The notes under the pieces are model-generated. The model was given only the letters and a program-made list of their open reading frames with translations. It ran no database searches and was not told the DNA's origin. The translations under genes and the position numbers were made by a program. Shown here piece after piece: positions 59,301-64,000 of a DNA stretch of 64,000 bases. Origin of the DNA: Neospora caninum Liverpool. Taxonomy: Eukaryota > Apicomplexa > Conoidasida > Eucoccidiorida > Sarcocystidae. How positions within the stretch are numbered: the stretch's first letter is position 1; every line of letters starts with the position of its first letter. The stretch is from the NCBI RefSeq assembly GCF_000208865.1, contig NC_018398.1:868001-932000 (forward strand), written 5' to 3'.

Positions 59301-61162
59301 TCCAACTTGCGGCAAGTGTGTCCGTAGACAATGCGAGTCCAATACGACAACAAGGGACCCTCAAATCTGCAACTTGTTTTATGCCGGCAATCAAGTGTTA
59401 ATCTTGCCACGCATACAGGTTTCACGCACCCTTGCCATTTTTGCTGGATCATTCGAAAGAAGGCGCAGGCTCTTCCATGTCTCCTGGCAAGCGCGTATTT
59501 TCCGGTTTGGGTTAATTTGGAGCCGCTCCACCCCGGACATGAGCGCTACGAGTACCACTCGCTCGGCGACGGGCACAGGTCTAAAAAATCACTTGACAAC
59601 GTGACTGCAGGCTCTGTTGAAATTTCTGAGGCAGGTGACCCGCATGCCTTGCAGTCCCGGCATCGGAGGCTACTGTCATTTTCTGTGCTTCGCGTGGTGC
59701 AACGCCCTCCGACGTCAGAGAAATATGTCGAGAGCGCTGAAACGGTGGTGTTTGCGTACGCGAATCTGGTGGCTCGGTCAGACATTCAGAAAGAAATTTT
59801 CCTAGAAAATAGGATCTCCATGTGGCTTCCTGTTCCTCCGAGGAATCGAAAGTAACTTGTCTTACAGTTTTCACAAGAGATCAGTGCTTGCACCTCACAA
59901 ATTTATTTGCCGCATTTTCCCGTGTCTTGCCATGCTTTGGCATCTTCCCCTGTCCTGGGCGCAGTAGTTGCCACAGTTCAGACCGAAACATCCCGGCCAC
60001 AAGGTAGATCCGTAAGCGGCTTGGCAGGAGAAAAAGGATGTAACTCCTGAAGGAAGGAGAACCCGGGCACCATTAGTAACCGTTTGAAGCGTACAAATAA
60101 CGTATTCTGCGACTCGGTCCCTCACAGCGCAAAGATACTTGACCTAGTCCCCACTACCTGCGACAGGCAACAACTTAATCGAAACCGCACTAACGGTGAT
60201 CCTTCTGCCCCCGATAAACGCTAAACGAACGTGCTTCATTTTCTCTCTCGTGCAGCACCGAAGTACTCTGCGAGCAGCTCCAAATGACCCGACACGAGCG
60301 AAAAAAAGGTGGTTGACCCAGAGGCAGAGTGGCGGGGTAGTGCGGTAGGCTCAAATCGTCACTCGACGGATTCCTTGCACGGGCGTCTTGCAGTGTGAGA
60401 TCAGCCGTACATGAAGTACCGGCGTTCCGTTTGGTGAAAGCGTTTCCCTTAAATCTGAGGGACGCAGCGGGCTCATGGTAGGACATGTTGAGTTGCCTTT
60501 CCGGTGGCTTGCCATTAAACCTCGTTCACCGCACCGTGGAGCACGAACTCCGAAACGCAAACCTCCACAAAGAACGCGCCGGTCTAGCGTGGCGCTAACG
60601 CACAAGAGCCGTGTTGCTTTGAGTAAAAAGCCTTTTGAGTCTTCACACACGAAAGACTTTTTCGCCTCCACCCAAGCAAAGGCCATCCCCACCCTCACGT
60701 GAATGCCTTCCACGACTGTTTCACGTAGACCACGCCGTTTCCTTCCGTCGAAATGATCAACCGCGCTCCGAATGCAGTGGCCTTCCTCTCCCTCACTGAA
60801 TGCCAGCTATTTGGCGTTTGCTTGTCAAGTCTGACTCGCGGTTGCTCGAGGACCAACTCCATGTTTGCATTCGCCGTTCCGGCCATCGGACAGAACCCTC
60901 AGCGCCTACGGGGAAAGGAAACCGTAACGCAATCAAGGTTCCGACGACAACGTGCCCATTTTTGGTAGCAGCTAAAGAATGAGAAATCGTAACAGAGACC
61001 ATTCCTTCCCCTCGCCTTACGGTTTAACGTGGGTTATAGATACTGACACAAAATTTCTTGTCCTGGTGTGACCTGGCTTTAAATTTGCCAGCTTCAGACT
61101 TTTGTAACGTATGCCGTCCGACGGCTCAAGGATATCGTGCATTTTCGAATCTTCGTTGGCTC
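56347..61162. other. 5' flank of the AP2 gene and 3' flank of the ataxin-10-like gene
   Basis: About 4.8 kb between two minus-strand genes. The right part, beyond roughly 59300, is AT-richer and featureless, as expected of a 3' UTR. The left part should hold the AP2 promoter and a long 5' UTR. A plus-strand frame of 278 codons at 57685-58521 and a minus frame at 58705-59148 were considered but show no domain or splice support. Confidence 0.45.
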
Positions 61163-63897
61163 TCAACACCTCGAAAATGTATATGACATTCGTACCCAGC
61201 CTGAATCTGTCCGGTGGTTCAAAGAAAACAGATATTCGTTAGGGACACATCGAGAATTCCTAGCGGCCTTCTGAAGAGCTACAGGCAACAGGCGCCTACG
61301 ACGTGGCCGACACAGGTGAATGGTTCGGTATTTTATAATTTCTATGTGCCGCTTGAAAGTGCCTGCGCCCCAGGAGAAAGCAAGAAATTCGGAAGTCATT
61401 TGCATGGACGTTTCCAGAGACAGGCTTGAACTTACAAAGACCGCCGCTTCCCTCGTAAAGGGATCCTCCTCGTTCGTGTGGACAAACGACGCGAGCAATG
61501 GAAGGGCTGCAGTCACCACAGGCCAAACGAACTCCAGTTTTCAATAAGGCGTCTTTCAGGATTCACCAAACGACATCAGGCTCTCCTCTTCCTCGAATCG
61601 GGATGCCGCCTGACCTCCGCTAACCGCCAACAAACTATATATATATATATATATATATATGCATCCCTGTGCGCACTTAGACTCTGAGGACTGCGACCGG
61701 CCAATGACCAGCGGCATGCGGCCACCGAGAGAACATCCAAACTCGTGTCCGTACTCAGTTACTTCAAGAGGCAGCTTTAGGAACCGAATGCGAAGCAACA
61801 AAACTTCTCGTGCGTTTGTCGCCTTACCTTGGGCATGCAGTGCAACTTGCTGAGTACGGGGGGAGTCGACCAGAAGATTGGCGAGCGCACGCAGCAGCAC
61901 GCCGCTTTTCACGCTTCGCTGCAAAAGACCCCAGATCATCACGTCGCCTTCTTGCGGTTTTACTTCGACTTCCTCAGCTACGGCGGGCTCCGACGTCTCT
62001 CGATACGCTGTAGACGAGTTGTTCTGCGAACGGGGAGCATGCTGTCCCCGGCCTGGCGCGGTAGCGTGCAACCCATCCAGTGTTTCACTTGCCTCTCCCG
62101 CCTCCCTCGAAGCGGTACACTGCGTTCGAGCCCCGTTCTTCTCCGAGCAGTACAAGAACGCGAGAAGGCGCTGCTGTTGACTGAGACGCAGGAGCAGCAC
62201 AATCGCGTCGGCCAACGCTTCAGCCTTCGCCTCGACAGAGTCGTCCGCATGCGATTGCATCTCACCACGGTCTTCAGCGAGCTCCTCGTGCGAAGTTCTT
62301 TTCCCGCTCTCCAGATGTTGATGGGAGTCCGCCTGAGTTGCGCGGGTCACCCCACACTCCCTTTCCCTTCTTTCGCCCTGTCTCCTCGCCTCCAAAGCCT
62401 CTGCCCGCGCAGCACAGACTCCCAGAAGAATGTTCTCCATCAGGAGGAACGTGTCGGCCACGCGCACCCAGTGAGGTACGCTGGATGCGGACTTGAACAG
62501 ATCTTTCGCCGAGCGAGAACCTTCGATGACTGTGACTCCGTCCCCCTCCTCGGCGGCCTCCGCGGGGCGCGCGGAAGGTTTGGGAGGCAGAAGGCCTTCT
62601 CCGTCTCGTTTGTGGACTCCCGCGGGGTGTGCTTCAGACTCCGGCGCGCCTCCCTCATTTCTGTCACTGGACTCAGTGAATCCTGGACGGCGTCTTTGGG
62701 TTTCTAGACTGTGCACGGAATGCGTCACTTTCGACGCAAACGACAGAATATCGAACGGCGGTCCGATGGCAAACGTCTCTCCAGTCCGAACGTCTCCGTT
62801 CCCCAGACTGTTGCCGGCCAGCCCTTCGACCGCCCTGCTTGCTGGGGAGTCGCAACAGTTCGCACGCCCACCGCATGAGGAAGGATGCTCTCGTGGCGTC
62901 GGCGAGTGCACGCCAGCGCACGCGCTCTGCGAACAACATTTCGGTTCGTGGGCTGCAACAGTCGAGGCCGACTGCAAACTGCCGGACAACGCAGCAGACG
63001 CTCGCGGACACGGGAGGGGAACACCTCCGGTAGCCGCCCCGCAATTCATCAGACGCAGCAACGACAGGAAAAAAAACTGAGGGAAACTGGACGCACCTAT
63101 CGGGCCAGCGCGTCCCTGGTCGAGGGCCGGTTCGACGTCTGGTCGCCTCCCGCGCTGTGCCCCATCCTCAGTCTTGACGTGGCCAAGTGTCTCCCGTCCT
63201 CCCCCGTCCTGTGCCCACTTTTCCGTTAGCAGTCGTCCACAGTCTCTCAGGCGTTCTCCGGCTTCAACCGCGCGACGAATCTGACCGTTCATGAAGGCGT
63301 AGAACGCCGCGCTAGCGCTCAACTTCTAGAAACAAGACAAGGGAAGCGAACGCACCCATTCCGAAGAAAAAAGTGAAGCCGGGCAAGCGACTCTATCGAA
63401 CGCGAGCGCACAGCGACCAGACACGGCTGCCATCTACACACTTGATGAGGCCTGTCTCGAAACGGAGTTCTTCGCGGTGTATCCGCAGGCAATATAGCCG
63501 CCGAAAACAGCAGGAACCAAGCATATGCTGCCACGGTCAGCGCTGTTACAATTCCCCCCATACAAACGTGCCGGCACACCGGCTTTTCGCTAGACAGTTC
63601 TCTCGATAGGACGAAGATAACGCATTCAAGTGTATGCGGAGTTGTCAGTGAGCTGCGGCAGCCGCGCACCCCGCGAGAAACTCACGATTTCACACCTCCG
63701 TGCATGCGGCAGACACGAATGCCTGACTGAGATCGGCTGTTAACTCATACGAACTCCTCAGAAGCGTCCACTGAAGCTGCGTGAGCTCACACCCAGCAAA
63801 GCCGTGTCTCTTATATGCGGCCCCCGAGGCCGTTGAGTCCTGTCCGCCCGTATGAAAATGTCGACAGGCGCCTTCTGCACCACCTCTCGGTACAGGG
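61163..63897 (-). CDS. Ataxin-10-domain protein, 3' part (5' end beyond window)
   Basis: Exons: about 63897-63697 (tentative), 63325-61828, 61506-61436, 61270-61163 (stop). The last three have fully consistent phases. Ataxin-10 is an armadillo/HEAT-type helical protein; its conserved C-terminal domain (PF09759 family) lies across the last three exons here. LLRALANLLVDSPRTQQVAL matches the 'lIrllaNLcy...q' helix. LPLLASFVHTNEEDPFTREA matches 'iplvLsqcniDerNPFirEw'. VFKAARN matches 'ilaiRNl'. The animal protein acts in cytokinesis and neuronal survival, but a role in this organism is unknown. The big exon has a poorly conserved Ala/Glu/Ser-rich region of about 400 residues before the domain, longer than in animal ataxin-10. 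The intron 61507-61827 has a (TA)n run. The tentative first exon could instead end at a GTGAGT donor near 63685 in another frame. Confidence 0.65.
61635..61660. repeat. (TA)n microsatellite in an intron of the ataxin-10-like gene
   Basis: Pure TA run inside the intron between the large exon and the 71-nt exon. Confidence 0.95.
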
Positions 63898-64000
63898 CTA
63901 CAGGACAAAGCGCGAGTTTCGTTCATCTAACCGGCAGATCACTCCTTCGTACCGTCGCCTTTGTCAGGAAGTGAATCCTGCGGTTGTTTTCTTTCGGGGT

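Noticed and set aside
1..64000. CRISPR arrays, insertion sequences, tRNA or rRNA genes, riboswitches
   Set aside because: The only regular repeats are microsatellites and the 78-bp coding repeat. No cloverleaf, rRNA core or transposase signature was recognised by reading. A tRNAscan or Rfam run could still find a short RNA gene.

Overview
The window is nuclear DNA of a coccidian apicomplexan, most likely Toxoplasma gondii or a close relative (Hammondia, Neospora). The evidence is multi-exon genes with clean GT-AG introns, long Ser/Arg/Glu-rich low-complexity proteins, (TA)n and tgcatgca-rich introns, and an apicomplexan AP2 transcription factor carrying an ACDC domain. I cannot separate the genera without alignment. 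No prokaryotic-style operons, CRISPR arrays, insertion sequences, tRNA or rRNA genes were recognised.

Layout from left to right: (1) 1-1656, plus strand, the 3' end of an unrecognised Ser-rich protein that enters from outside. (2) 1657-6322, mostly non-coding, with weak minus-strand exon candidates. (3) 6323-8302, minus, a CKS1/Suc1-type Cdk-binding protein in which a split CKS core sits inside a much longer protein. (4) A divergent intergenic region, then 10762-14636, plus, an eight-exon GET4/TRC35 orthologue. (5) 15730-36713, minus, a 27-exon giant gene for a protein of about 2370 residues: an Arg/Glu-rich coiled coil, two blocks of degenerate EF-hand-like repeats and six cyclic-nucleotide-binding domains (CNBDs), with no kinase or other catalytic domain seen. 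(6) 37879-41719, minus, a seven-exon, 440-residue coiled-coil protein. (7) An assembly gap (100 N) followed by about 1 kb of degraded-looking sequence. (8) 46162-56346, minus, a nine-exon, roughly 2396-residue transcription factor with five AP2 domains and a C-terminal ACDC domain. (9) About 4.8 kb without a supported gene, then 61163 to the right edge, minus, the 3' part of an ataxin-10-domain protein.

Exon models were built by hand from splice sites and checked for phase. The GET4, CKS, coiled-coil, AP2 and cNMP models each keep a single frame to a stop codon. The genes are functionally unrelated housekeeping, signalling and regulatory genes, as is usual for an apicomplexan chromosome. The candidate for an undescribed system is the cNMP gene. 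It is an internally duplicated EF-hand-like/CNBD receptor, with two 50-nt micro-exons at equivalent places in the two copies. Three of its CNBDs carry the Arg-Thr signature usual for cGMP rather than cAMP binding.
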